NCBI GenBank assembly: GCA_947496175.1
Contig: CANMBU010000003.1
Coordinates: forward strand, 898,334-962,333
DNA from: an uncultured Roseovarius sp.
GTDB lineage: Bacteria > Pseudomonadota > Alphaproteobacteria > Rhodobacterales > Rhodobacteraceae
Length of the DNA: 64,000 bases
Reading direction: 5' to 3'
The notes under the pieces are model-generated. The model searched no databases, had not been told where the DNA came from, and worked only from the letters and a program-made list of their open reading frames with translations. This document shows, piece by piece, positions 26,968 to 35,549 of the stretch; the first letter of the stretch is position 1, and each line of letters opens with the position of its first letter. The translations under genes were made by a program, and so were the position numbers.

Positions 26968-26981
26968 AATTTGATCAAATT
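26968..26981. promoter_or_regulatory. Palindromic operator candidate 2
   Basis: AATTTGATCAAATT, a perfect 14-nt palindrome, ends nine bases before the amidotransferase ATG at 26991, so a bound protein would cover the ribosome-binding site region or an internal promoter. It matches site 1 (25541-25552) in all 12 shared positions. Confidence 0.5.
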
Positions 26982-26990
26982 TGGTGACCT

Positions 26991-27668
26991 ATGAAAATCG
27001 GTATTTTGATGACCGGCCATGCCCTTCCCGATCTGATCGAGGACACGGGCGACTACGACGCAATCTTTGCCCAACTTCTCGCCGACAAGGGGTTTGAGTT
27101 TGAGCGCTACGACGTGGTGGATGAGGTCTATCCCACCAGCCCTGAGGACGCCGATGGATGGCTGATCACCGGCTCAAAACACGGCGCATACGAGGATCAC
27201 CCGTGGATCCCGCCTTTGGAGGCTTTCATTCGCGATATTCGAGACGCAGGCAAGCCGCTCATCGGGGTTTGCTTTGGCCACCAGATCATCGCGCAAGCCC
27301 TAGGCGGCACGGTGGTGAAGTTCGACGGCGGCTGGTCGGTGGGTCGCACCGAGTATGTGATCGAAGGTCAAACCGTTGCGATGCATGCCTGGCACCAGGA
27401 TCAGGTCATCACCCCGCCTGAAGGCGCTAAAATCATTGGGCATTCTGACTTTTGCGAAAACGCTGCGATGATGATCGGCGACACGATCCTGACGGTCCAG
27501 CCGCATCCGGAATTCACCTCACATATCCTGACCACGATCATCGACCAGCGGGGCAAGGGTGTCGTGCCCGATGACCTGCTCAAGACCGCGCGCAATGAGG
27601 CCGACGCGCCCATCGACAGCGCCGCATTTGCCGAGCGCATGGCAGACCATTTCAGAAAAGGGGCCTGA
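26991..27668 (+). CDS. Class I glutamine amidotransferase-like protein
   Basis: A 225-residue stand-alone GATase of the GMP-synthase-like type. The nucleophile Cys is in LIGVCFGHQIIAQALGG near residue 89, and the His/Glu pair is in VQPHPEF near 170. It has no partner synthase domain. Placed between two GS-like ligases, it probably hydrolyses a gamma-glutamyl amide made by one of them, as PuuD does in the E. coli putrescine pathway, though PuuD is of a different GATase subgroup. It ends three bases before the next gene. Confidence 0.83.
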   Translation: MKIGILMTGHALPDLIEDTGDYDAIFAQLLADKGFEFERYDVVDEVYPTSPEDADGWLITGSKHGAYEDHPWIPPLEAFIRDIRDAGKPLIGVCFGHQIIAQALGGTVVKFDGGWSVGRTEYVIEGQTVAMHAWHQDQVITPPEGAKIIGHSDFCENAAMMIGDTILTVQPHPEFTSHILTTIIDQRGKGVVPDDLLKTARNEADAPIDSAAFAERMADHFRKGA

Positions 27669-27671
27669 GCC

Positions 27672-29033
27672 ATGGCCAAAGACTGGACTTCAAAACTACC
27701 CGATGCGGCGCAAACCTATCTAGAAGGCCATCGGCTCGATGAGGTGGAATGTATCATTGCCGATTTGCCCGGGGTCGCGCGAGGCAAGGCAGTTCCCGCC
27801 AGCAAGTTTGGCAAGCAGGCCTACTTCCACCTGCCGGATTCAATCTTTTACCAGACCATCACCGGGGATTGGGGCGAAGCGGCAGGCGATGAAGGCTTTA
27901 TCGAGCGCGATATGGTGCTCAAGCCCGACATGGACACCGCCTCTGCCGCGCCCTGGACAGGGGATTGGACCCTGCAGGTCATTCATGACGCGTATGACCG
28001 CGACGGCAAACCAATAGACTGCGCCCCACGCAATGTGCTCAAGCGCGTTGTGAAGATGTACGAAAAGATGGGGCTGGAGCCGGTTGTGGCACCTGAGATG
28101 GAGTTTTTCCTCATCGCGCGCAACCTCGATCCGCGTCAGGAAATTGCCCCAATGGTCGGCCGGTCGGGCCGACCTGCCGCCGCGCGGCAGGCGTATTCGA
28201 TGACAGCGGTGGATGAGTTCGGTCCGGTCATCGACGACATATACGACTTTGCCGAGGCGCAAGGCTTTGAGATTGACGGCATCACGCAGGAAGGCGGCGC
28301 AGGTCAGCTTGAGATCAACCTGCGCCATGGGGATCCGGTGAAGCTGGCCGATGAAGTGTTTTACTTCAAGCGCTTGATCCGCGAAGCGGCTTTGCGGCAC
28401 GACTGCTTTGCCACTTTCATGGCCAAACCCATCGCGGCTGAACCCGGCAGCGCGATGCATATCCATCACTCGATCATTGATCGCGAGACCGGTAAGAACG
28501 CGTTTTCCGGCCCTCAGGGTGGTGAGACAGACATGTTCTATCACTTCATCGGCGGCTTGCAGGCCTACCTGCCCTCGGCCCTTGCCGTGATGGCCCCGTA
28601 TGTGAACTCCTATCGCCGCTATGTGCGAGACAATGCAGCACCCATCAACCTGGAATGGGGTCGCGACAACCGCACGACGGGCATTCGCGTGCCGCTTTCC
28701 CCGCCTGAAGCGCGCCGGGTGGAAAACCGCATCGCGGGCATGGATTGCAACCCCTATCTGGGCATCGCAGTCAGCCTTGCCTGCGGGCTTTTGGGGATGA
28801 AGAATGAGACCCGCGCCAAGACGCAGTACCGCGGCGACGCCTATGAGGGCGAGCCGGATTTTGTCAATGAACTTGGGGCCGCGCTTGATCTTTTTGACGA
28901 GGCCACGGACCTGCACAAAATCCTCGGGCCGGACTTTGCGCGCGTCTATTCCATCGTGAAACGCGCCGAATATGCCGAGTTCCTGCAGGTGATTTCGCCT
29001 TGGGAACGTGAGCATCTCTTGCTGAACGTCTGA
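27672..29033 (+). CDS. Glutamine-synthetase-family ligase 2 (PuuA-like)
   Basis: A 453-residue GS-fold ligase, distant from its neighbour but with the same motif order: DLPGVARGKAVPASKF, APEMEFFLIARN, GGAGQLEINLRHGDP, FMAKPIAAEPGSAMHIHHS, WGRDNRTTGIRVP and ENRIAGMDCNPYL. It is closest in style to gamma-glutamylputrescine synthetases. A PuuB-like oxidase follows, which fits an amine-degrading route. The ATG overlaps a Shine-Dalgarno in the end of the preceding gene (GGGGCCTGA), so translation is coupled. Confidence 0.88.
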   Translation: MAKDWTSKLPDAAQTYLEGHRLDEVECIIADLPGVARGKAVPASKFGKQAYFHLPDSIFYQTITGDWGEAAGDEGFIERDMVLKPDMDTASAAPWTGDWTLQVIHDAYDRDGKPIDCAPRNVLKRVVKMYEKMGLEPVVAPEMEFFLIARNLDPRQEIAPMVGRSGRPAAARQAYSMTAVDEFGPVIDDIYDFAEAQGFEIDGITQEGGAGQLEINLRHGDPVKLADEVFYFKRLIREAALRHDCFATFMAKPIAAEPGSAMHIHHSIIDRETGKNAFSGPQGGETDMFYHFIGGLQAYLPSALAVMAPYVNSYRRYVRDNAAPINLEWGRDNRTTGIRVPLSPPEARRVENRIAGMDCNPYLGIAVSLACGLLGMKNETRAKTQYRGDAYEGEPDFVNELGAALDLFDEATDLHKILGPDFARVYSIVKRAEYAEFLQVISPWEREHLLLNV

Positions 29034-29080
29034 GCCTTTGGCGCAGGTCTGGATTTGAGTATTTTGGGAACAGTGAAACG

Positions 29081-30385
29081 ATGAACCTGCTCTATTCCAA
29101 TGACCGCCCGGGCCAGTATCCGCCAAGCTGGTATGCCGCCACAACGGAGGCTTTAGAGCCGTTCGAGCCTTTGCGCGGTGAGACTAGGGCCGATGTCTGC
29201 GTGATCGGCGGAGGGTTTACTGGGCTGTCCTCGGCACTGCATCTGGCCGAGCGCGGATTGGACGTGGCGCTGGTGGAGGCGCATCGCGTTGGGTTTGGCG
29301 CATCAGGGCGCAATGGTGGGCAGTTGGACAGTGGGCAGCGGCAGGATCAGCAAAGCCTTGAGAAACTTGTGGGCCGCGAGGATGCCGCCAAACTCTGGGA
29401 GCTGGCCGAAGAGGCCAAGGCGCTGGTCAAGACGCTGGTTTCCAAACACAAGATTGACTGTCACCTGAAGCCGGGCATTGCCCATGCAGGGTTTAGTAAG
29501 GCTGAGGTGGCCGAAGAGCATGCCTATGCCGATTTCCTCGCAAAGCGCTATGGCTATGACGCACTAGAAAAGCTTGATTTTGAGGCAATGCAGGCGCTCT
29601 GCCCCTCGCCGCGCTATGTGGGTGGCTCCCTTGATATGACCGCCGCGCATCTGCATCCCTTGGCTTATGCCTTTGGCGTGGCGCGGGCGGCGGTGAAAGC
29701 AGGCGTTCGGATTTATGAGCGCAGTGAAGTGCACAACATCACACCGGGCACACCGGCCCTTGTGCAGACGGATAAGGGACGGATCAAAGCGGATCACGTG
29801 ATCCTGGGCTGCAACGGGTATCTGGGTGGCCTTGATCGCAAAGTGGCGGCACGGGTGATGCCGATCAACAACTTCGTCGTGGCCACGGAACCTTTGGGCG
29901 ATGAGGCTGCACATGTGCTGACCCGTGACGTGGCGGTGGCGGACAGCAAGTTCGTCGTCAACTACTTCCGCCTCAGTCATGACAAGCGCCTGCTCTTCGG
30001 CGGCGGCGAGAGCTATGGCTACCGCTTTCCCAGCGACATTGCGGCGCTGGTGCGTAAGCCCATGGCGCAGATTTTCCCGCATTTGCAGGATGTCAAAATC
30101 GACTATGCCTGGGGCGGCACTCTGGCCATCACCATGAAGCGGATGCCCTATCTGACCCGGTTGGCGCCCAACATCTTATCAGCCTCGGGCTATTCCGGGC
30201 ATGGCGTGGGCACCGCCACCTTCTCGGGCAAGATCATGGCCGATCTCATTGGGGGTGACGCAGACGGGTTTGACACCATGGCGCGCGTCCCGACCCCTGC
30301 CTTTCCCGGCGGCGCAGCGCTGCGCTCTCCGCTCTTGGTACTGGCGATGACCTGGTATGCCACGCGGGACAGACTGGGGGTTTAG
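29081..30385 (+). CDS. FAD-dependent oxidoreductase (PuuB-like)
   Basis: A 434-residue DAO-superfamily flavoprotein. The Rossmann motif VCVIGGGFTGLSSALHLAERG is at 40-60, FGASGRNGGQLDSGQRQD follows and carries the flavin-contacting GRNGG, and SGYSGHGVGTATFSGK near 370 is the C-terminal FAD contact. PuuB oxidises gamma-glutamylputrescine; by position after a PuuA-like ligase this protein is a good functional equivalent. It overlaps the convergent membrane gene by four bases. Confidence 0.88.
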   Translation: MNLLYSNDRPGQYPPSWYAATTEALEPFEPLRGETRADVCVIGGGFTGLSSALHLAERGLDVALVEAHRVGFGASGRNGGQLDSGQRQDQQSLEKLVGREDAAKLWELAEEAKALVKTLVSKHKIDCHLKPGIAHAGFSKAEVAEEHAYADFLAKRYGYDALEKLDFEAMQALCPSPRYVGGSLDMTAAHLHPLAYAFGVARAAVKAGVRIYERSEVHNITPGTPALVQTDKGRIKADHVILGCNGYLGGLDRKVAARVMPINNFVVATEPLGDEAAHVLTRDVAVADSKFVVNYFRLSHDKRLLFGGGESYGYRFPSDIAALVRKPMAQIFPHLQDVKIDYAWGGTLAITMKRMPYLTRLAPNILSASGYSGHGVGTATFSGKIMADLIGGDADGFDTMARVPTPAFPGGAALRSPLLVLAMTWYATRDRLGV

Positions 30386-30975
30386 CTTTGGGCGGCACGC
30401 CGTGGCAGACGCCGCAGACCCAGATGCGCCAGCTTGAGCGCAATAAAGCAGCCACCCAAAAGGATGAAACGCTCTTCTGTGTAGTCGAAGAAGTACCAAT
30501 GAGCCAGGCTGAGCAGTACAGCCGGGTAAATCCAAATGTGCAGCTTCTTCCACCGACGCCCCAAACGGCGGGCAAAGTAAGAGTTGGATGTCACTGCAAG
30601 AAGCGCGAGGATCACAAAGGCAATCCAGGCTACAAAATACTCAATCGATACGGCCTCATTCAGCATCCAAGAAGCGCTATTGGTTTCGATTGTGTAATGC
30701 ATCACATGCAGGCTGGCATGGATAAAACTGCCAAGGCCAAAATGGCGCCGGTTTTGCAAAAGCCATCGCCCTAAGCTGCGACCCCGGCCCACACGGTTCA
30801 GCAGAGTTAAAACCGGCGAGACCGACAGCGTCACCAACAGCAAGTATATGGTCCAAACCCCTGTTTCATAAATGATTTGCGGATAATACCATTCCGCGAA
30901 GAGCCCATAGAACGCATAGCGCGCGGGCCAGAGCATGACTGCGTAAAGCAGCACGAGAGATGCCAGACCGGTCAA
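30382..30975 (-). CDS. Ferric-reductase-like heme membrane protein (MsrQ-like)
   Basis: A 197-residue protein with about five transmembrane helices. Conserved histidines lie in RRHFGLGSFIHASLHVMHY, in KKLHIWIYP and in LSLAHWYFF, the pattern of the ferric-reductase/MsrQ heme-binding domain; MsrQ passes electrons to a periplasmic methionine-sulfoxide reductase. No msrP is adjacent, so the partner is unknown. The only start after the upstream stop is TTG at 30975, with GGAA ahead of it. Confidence 0.78.
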   Translation of the reverse strand: MTGLASLVLLYAVMLWPARYAFYGLFAEWYYPQIIYETGVWTIYLLLVTLSVSPVLTLLNRVGRGRSLGRWLLQNRRHFGLGSFIHASLHVMHYTIETNSASWMLNEAVSIEYFVAWIAFVILALLAVTSNSYFARRLGRRWKKLHIWIYPAVLLSLAHWYFFDYTEERFILLGGCFIALKLAHLGLRRLPRRAAQS

Positions 30976-31158
30976 GACGTGATTTCCGTTGTTGTGTTGC
31001 GCGATCCTTCGCTTGTCCTAGCTCTGCGCGATACGCAGACGCCGTGCAATGCGGTGAGCGCAAATGTGATTTCTTGTCAAAAAACTTTCGCTTTGCGATG
31101 TGGCCGGTCTTTGCTAAACTTTCGGAAAATCTGAAAACTAAATTGAGTATATGCGAAC

Positions 31159-32370
31159 ATGACACTTGCGCCTAATGTCTATGATGCCGAACCCATTCCT
31201 CAAAGCGCCCGCGCTGAAATAGACAAGCTATTGAAATCAGGAGACCTTTTTCGCTACACCGCCGCGAAGGATGCTCCGGTCGCTTTGCTCGAACGCGACT
31301 TCGCTGAGATGATGGGCAGCCAGTACGCGCTGGCGGTGTCCTCTTGCTCAGCAGCGCTGTTTCTGTCGCTCAAAGCTCTTGGCCTGCACCCCGGCGCGCG
31401 GGTCTTGATCCCCGCCTTTACCTTTGCGGCGGTGCCGTCTTCGGTCGTGCATGCCGAATGCGTGCCTGTCCTATGTGACGTCAAAGACAATTACCGCATT
31501 GATCTCAATGACTATGAGGGAAAACTTGATGCGAATATAGACGCTGTGATCATCAGCCATATGCGCGGACACACTTCGGATATGGACGCGATCATGGCGC
31601 TCTGCGACGCGCGCGGTATCCCAGTGATCGAAGACGCCGCCCATAGCCTTGGCACACTCTGGGCCGGGCGCAATATCGGCACAATCGGCCGCGTGGGATG
31701 TTTCAGCTTTCAGTCCTACAAACTGGTCAATGCCGGTGAAGGCGGGATCATGATCTCCGACGATGCCGATATGGTAGCGCAGGCGGTGATCATGTCAGGC
31801 GCCTATGAGCATAACTGGGCCAAGCATATGGCTGGCTCTGATCCTGCGCTCGAGGCCGCCTTTGCCAAATGGCAGAACCGCCTGCCGCTTTACAATCTGC
31901 GTATGGGCAACCTATCGGCGGCGATCATTCGCCCGCAATTGGCGGAAATCCCGCGCCGTGTGCGGGATGGACGCGCCAATCATGACTATGTCGCGGACCG
32001 CCTCAACACGTCGCCCTGGCTGCATGTGCCTGACAAACTCAAACAAGAAGAGCGCGCGCCCGACTCCATTCAGTTCAACCTGGTGGGCCTGAGCGATGCC
32101 GAAACCGCTGCCTTTGCCAAAGCGGCGTCCGAACGAGGCGTGAAAGTACAGGTATTTGGGCAAAGCACCGACAACGCCCGCGCCTTCTGGAACTGGAAAT
32201 TTCTGGATGGCCCAGTGCCAGATCTGCCGCAGACACGGGCCATGTTGATGCGGGCCTGTGATGTGCGCCTGCCTGCGCGATTGAGCCGCGAAGAGCTTGA
32301 TATCATTTCCGAGGCGCTGGTGATAGCCGCGCAGGAAGTGATGGGCACGCCCCGCGCCTACGGGACTTGA
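31159..32370 (+). CDS. DegT/DnrJ/EryC1/StrS-family aminotransferase
   Basis: A 403-residue PLP enzyme. It shows AVSSCSAALFLSLKALG near 60, PAFTFAAVPSSVVHAEC near 85, VIEDAAHSLGTLWAGR near 157, and the Schiff-base Lys188 in CFSFQSYKLVNAGEGG. Relatives transfer amino groups to keto-sugars, but no sugar-nucleotide genes are near. It stands just before a class IV aminotransferase in the same direction, which points to amine or amino-acid conversion; substrate unknown. Confidence 0.85.
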   Translation: MTLAPNVYDAEPIPQSARAEIDKLLKSGDLFRYTAAKDAPVALLERDFAEMMGSQYALAVSSCSAALFLSLKALGLHPGARVLIPAFTFAAVPSSVVHAECVPVLCDVKDNYRIDLNDYEGKLDANIDAVIISHMRGHTSDMDAIMALCDARGIPVIEDAAHSLGTLWAGRNIGTIGRVGCFSFQSYKLVNAGEGGIMISDDADMVAQAVIMSGAYEHNWAKHMAGSDPALEAAFAKWQNRLPLYNLRMGNLSAAIIRPQLAEIPRRVRDGRANHDYVADRLNTSPWLHVPDKLKQEERAPDSIQFNLVGLSDAETAAFAKAASERGVKVQVFGQSTDNARAFWNWKFLDGPVPDLPQTRAMLMRACDVRLPARLSREELDIISEALVIAAQEVMGTPRAYGT

Positions 32371-32401
32371 CTTCGGACAGCAGACACATGCCCATGGGTC
32401 C

Positions 32402-33307
32402 ATGGAGCGCGACTTTTCACAGGGCGCCGCGTGGATGCGCGGAAAGGTCATTCCAATCAGCGAGGCCACGATTGGCGTAACCGATTGGGGCCTGACCCAT
32501 GCCGATTGCGTCTATGACGTCGTGCCGGTCTGGCACGGAGCTTTCTTTCGGCTGGGCGACTACCTGACACGGTTCGAGGCATCAATGGATGCCGCGCGCA
32601 TGGATGCAGGCATCGACCGCAGGGGAATTGAGGAGGCCTTGCACACCATGGTCGCGGTCTCTGGCTTGCAAAAGGCGTATGTGGCCATGGTCGCGGCACG
32701 CGGCACGCCTATGATCCATGGCATCCGTGACCCACGCGCCTGCGCCAATCATTTCTATGCCTGGTGTGTGCCCTATGTGCATGTGATCAAACCCGAAACT
32801 GCCGAAACCGGGGCGGCGGTGTATCTGTCATCCGCCACGCGCCGCATCCCCGAGGACAGCGTTAATCCACTGGCCAAGAATTATCACTGGGGCGATTTCA
32901 CCCAAGGCCTCTTTGAGGCCAAGGATGCTGGGTTTGAGACTGTCTTACTTCCGGATCATGAGGGTAATGTGACCGAGGGTCCGGGCTTTAACGTCTTCGC
33001 ACTCAAAGGAAATACACTGGTGACGCCTGATCGCGGCGTCTTGCACGGGATCACTCGTCGCACCGTTCTTGAATTGGCGGTCGAGGCTGGCTTGACCGTC
33101 GAAGAGCGCGCGCTTCCCGTTTCAGAACTGATGGAGGCAGACGAAGTCTTTCTGTCCTCATCCGGCGGCGGGGTGACACCAGTGGCGCGTATTAACGAGC
33201 GGCAGTTTTCCAATGGCGCTGCTGGGCCAGTCGGGTTGCAGCTCAGAACAGCCTATTTTGCACGGCTGGAAGATCCGAAGTTCCGAACCGAGATCACCTA
33301 CTCATAG
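32402..33307 (+). CDS. Class IV aminotransferase, (R)-amine-transaminase-like
   Basis: A 301-residue fold-type IV PLP enzyme. The catalytic Lys159 is in NPLAKNYHWGDF, and Glu192 that binds the PLP ring nitrogen is in VTEGPGFN; GVLHGITRRTVLELA and SSSGGGVTPV complete the active site. The stretch ATRRIPEDSVNPLAKNYHWG resembles (R)-selective amine transaminases more than branched-chain or D-alanine enzymes, but specificity is inference. It follows the DegT gene by 31 bp and is convergent with a LysR regulator. Confidence 0.85.
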   Translation: MERDFSQGAAWMRGKVIPISEATIGVTDWGLTHADCVYDVVPVWHGAFFRLGDYLTRFEASMDAARMDAGIDRRGIEEALHTMVAVSGLQKAYVAMVAARGTPMIHGIRDPRACANHFYAWCVPYVHVIKPETAETGAAVYLSSATRRIPEDSVNPLAKNYHWGDFTQGLFEAKDAGFETVLLPDHEGNVTEGPGFNVFALKGNTLVTPDRGVLHGITRRTVLELAVEAGLTVEERALPVSELMEADEVFLSSSGGGVTPVARINERQFSNGAAGPVGLQLRTAYFARLEDPKFRTEITYS

Positions 33308-33319
33308 GCGACTCGACCG

Positions 33320-34285
33320 TCACAACATTATCAGCTTGTCTTTGAGAAACGGATATGCTGCCAAGGCGGGCGTCACAATTGTCTCTTGCAGGATCGGGCG
33401 CAGGCTTTGGGCCACCTGCCCCGGCATGTCTTGCAGGATGTCTTTGCGCGCCGTCAGGCTGATCGTACGGCTGAGCGGCTCAAAGGGCAGTTCCAACACA
33501 TCTATTTCATCGGCGAACCGCCGTGCCCGCATCAACGCCAGTGGCGGTAGGATACTCCACCCAGTGCCTTGCCCCACCAACGCCAGGATGGCGTGATAGC
33601 TGTCCAATTCGAACCGATGCGACAGCGTGATCTTTTCGCGCGCAAGATGCGAGGTCAACAGGCGACCCATGTAGTGCCGCTGGGTGTATTGGATCAGTGG
33701 CAGGCGCGTAAGTTGTTTCAAGACATTGCCACCGGCCTCCACCCTGCCCTTGGGCACGGCCGCGACAAACCCCTCTCGCAAAAGCGGATGCACCTCGGCC
33801 CAGTCATCACCGGCATTGAGTTCGGCGGCCACAATCACATCCAGCGCGCGGCTTTCCAACAGCTCATAAAGGTAATGGCTGGCCCCGGTTTCCAGCAGAA
33901 ACTGGCTGGATTTCAGCTCACCTGCCATATGCGTCAAAAGCTGCGGCGTCACGTCGGCCTCAAAGTCTTCGATCATGCCAAGGCGGAACCGCGTCAGCAT
34001 CGAGAGATCCGACATCGCCAGCTCGGCCCGAGCCTGGGCTGCTTCGTTCAGAATGACTTGCGCCCGCCGACGCAGGATTTCTCCCGCCGGGGTGAGGCGC
34101 ACGGGCCGCGCATTACGCTGCAAGAGCGTGGCGCCCACGGCGCTTTCGAGATTGGTGAGCTGCTGACTTACCGCAGACGGGCTTGCCCCAAGCCGCTTGG
34201 CCGCCGCGGAAATCGACCGCTCATCCGCGGCCGCCATGAAGACTTCGATCCCCCAAAGCGTGATCTTGCCGGGGCTGTCGACCAT
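33320..34285 (-). CDS. LysR-family transcriptional regulator
   Basis: A 321-residue LTTR. The N-terminal winged helix has FMAAADERSISAAAKRLGASPSAVSQQLTNLE (read by its key residues), followed by RLTPAGEILRRRAQVI and a two-lobed effector domain. It ends 12 bp from the convergent class IV aminotransferase and seven bases after phaR begins its own frame upstream on the same strand, so it may be read from the phaR transcript. Its target is not obvious; it could control the aminotransferases. Confidence 0.88.
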   Translation of the reverse strand: MVDSPGKITLWGIEVFMAAADERSISAAAKRLGASPSAVSQQLTNLESAVGATLLQRNARPVRLTPAGEILRRRAQVILNEAAQARAELAMSDLSMLTRFRLGMIEDFEADVTPQLLTHMAGELKSSQFLLETGASHYLYELLESRALDVIVAAELNAGDDWAEVHPLLREGFVAAVPKGRVEAGGNVLKQLTRLPLIQYTQRHYMGRLLTSHLAREKITLSHRFELDSYHAILALVGQGTGWSILPPLALMRARRFADEIDVLELPFEPLSRTISLTARKDILQDMPGQVAQSLRPILQETIVTPALAAYPFLKDKLIML

Positions 34286-34291
34286 AGGGTG

Positions 34292-34864
34292 TTACTTGTC
34301 CAGTTTGGAGAGTTTGTTTTGCAATTCGGCGAGTTGCTTTTTGATGGCGTCGAGATCTTCCTCGCCTTCCTTCTGTGCCGTCCCGGCCTCGGTCTCATCA
34401 TCAGCAGCAGGCATGGTGTTCATGGCCTGCATCCCACCGGTCATTGCCTTAAGGAACGCTTCCTGCTGGGCCCGCATCGCATCCATCCCCGGGATACCCG
34501 CCAAAGGATTGGCGCGGGCCATATTTTCCATCATCTGGCTCTGGCCCTTTTGCAGCATTTCAAAGGACGCTGACAGGAAATCAGGCACCATCGAGGTGGC
34601 TTGTGTCGTGTAGCTGCGCACCAGATCGTTCAGCACATTAATAGGCAGCACGTTCTCACCGCGGCTTTCATGCTCGGCAATGATCTGCAAAAGGTACTGA
34701 CGCGTCAGGTCATCGCCCGACTTCAGATCGATGATCTGCACCTCGCGGCCATCGCGAATAAACTCAGCGATATCTTCCAGCGTGACGTAATCGGACGTTT
34801 CTGTGTTGTACAATCTTCGGCTGGCATACCGCTTGATCAACAGTGATTTTTCGGATTTTCCCAC
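34292..34864 (-). CDS. phaR: PHA synthesis repressor PhaR
   Basis: A 190-residue regulator that binds both DNA and polyhydroxybutyrate granules and represses phasin synthesis until polymer appears. The N-terminal PHA accumulation regulator domain has IKRYASRRLYNTETSDYVTL and IAEFIRDGREVQIID; the middle has DDLTRQYLLQIIAEHESRG. The C-terminus is a coiled coil rich in Lys, Glu and Leu. The start is GTG at 34864 with GGGAGG upstream. TGC/GCA palindromes lie in its own promoter, which fits autoregulation. Confidence 0.95.
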   Translation of the reverse strand: MGKSEKSLLIKRYASRRLYNTETSDYVTLEDIAEFIRDGREVQIIDLKSGDDLTRQYLLQIIAEHESRGENVLPINVLNDLVRSYTTQATSMVPDFLSASFEMLQKGQSQMMENMARANPLAGIPGMDAMRAQQEAFLKAMTGGMQAMNTMPAADDETEAGTAQKEGEEDLDAIKKQLAELQNKLSKLDK

Positions 34865-34882
34865 GGCCTACCCTCCCACGAA

Positions 34883-34915
34883 TGCAGCGCTGCAGCACAG
34901 CTTATGCTACTGCAG
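34883..34915. promoter_or_regulatory. PhaR operator candidate before phaR
   Basis: A perfect palindrome tgcagcgctgca (34883-34894) is followed by a second, looser TGC/GCA pair (tgctactgca, 34905-34914). PhaR of Paracoccus denitrificans is known to bind TGC-rich sites at phaP and phaR, so autoregulation is likely; the exact site is inferred. Confidence 0.6.
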
Positions 34916-34949
34916 AACAAAAAGAAAGGGCGAGCCGATGGCTCGCCCT
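34916..34949 (-). terminator. Terminator after phasin gene
   Basis: A 10-bp perfect stem (agggcgagcc at 34927-34936, ggctcgccct at 34940-34949) with loop GAT is followed on the minus strand by TTTCTTTTTGTT. It separates phaP from phaR, allowing the high phasin expression expected without reading into the repressor. Confidence 0.88.
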
Positions 34950-34998
34950 CGCAGGTTCGGGCTCAGATTGGGAGGAGGAGAGCCCGGAAACCTTAAAC

Positions 34999-35448
34999 TT
35001 ACTTCGCAGCAGATGTTGCTTTCTTAGCAACGGCTGTCACTTCGTCAGTGGCTTTTTTAACAGCTTTGGCTGCATCTTCTTGCAGGTCTTTGCCAGCTGC
35101 CATCATCAGCTCAACTGTGTCCATTTGAACTTTCTTGGCGATTTCAGCGAAAGCAGCCATGTTTTCTGCAGCAACTTCAGCGTTGGCCGATGCGAAATCG
35201 GTGATCGCTTTAGCGTAGTCAGCAGGCTCTGCTTTGGCTTTTGTCACGTCGGACAGTTTTGCCAGAGTTTCTTTGGCCCATTTGCCGGAAAGCTCAGCCG
35301 ATTTTTCAGCAGCTTCCAGAGCAACGCCGGACATTTTTTCGTTCAGAGTTGCTTGGTTTTTGAAGGCTTCTTCAAATGCTTTGGTGTCGACAGGGAATGC
35401 GCCCATGAAATCTTTCATGACGGCGTTGAAGTCTTGTGCTTTAGCCAT
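34999..35448 (-). CDS. phaP: Phasin, PHA granule surface protein
   Basis: A 149-residue, nearly all-helical protein with alanine- and lysine-rich amphipathic segments and a phasin_2 pattern: DFNAVMKDFMGAFPVDTKAFEEAFKNQ at the N-terminus (key hydrophobics), then SGVALEAAEKSAELSGKW. The Ala/Lys-rich tail VKKATDEVTAVAKKATSAAK is typical. It coats polyhydroxybutyrate granules and is the usual main PhaR target. AGGAGG lies seven bases before the ATG; codon use is biased toward common codons, as in highly expressed genes. Confidence 0.93.
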   Translation of the reverse strand: MAKAQDFNAVMKDFMGAFPVDTKAFEEAFKNQATLNEKMSGVALEAAEKSAELSGKWAKETLAKLSDVTKAKAEPADYAKAITDFASANAEVAAENMAAFAEIAKKVQMDTVELMMAAGKDLQEDAAKAVKKATDEVTAVAKKATSAAK

Positions 35449-35511
35449 GGTGGCCTCCTAAAACTTTGTTCGGTTGCAAGCAGGACCGCCCTGCTTTCTG
35501 CGTCTGCAAAC

Positions 35512-35540
35512 TATATAGATGCTGCGATGCAGCATTGCAA
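35512..35540 (-). promoter_or_regulatory. phaP promoter with PhaR operator in the spacer
   Basis: On the minus strand TTGCAA (-35, 35535-35540) and TATATA (-10, 35512-35517) are 17 bp apart. The spacer holds almost the whole 17-nt palindrome ATGCTGC-atc-GCAGCAT (35519-35535). A repressor bound there would block polymerase directly. The -10 is 64 bp from the phaP ATG. Confidence 0.65.
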
Positions 35541-35549
35541 GCTTTTTTT

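Noticed and set aside
26968..26981. FNR-type anaerobic box
   Set aside because: The FNR consensus needs TTGAT and ATCAA four bases apart; here the half-sites are fused as TTTGATCAAA, so another regulator is more likely.
27840..29144. 434-codon frame on the minus strand opposite the second GS-like ligase
   Set aside because: The plus-strand ligase has all family motifs; the antisense reading has none.
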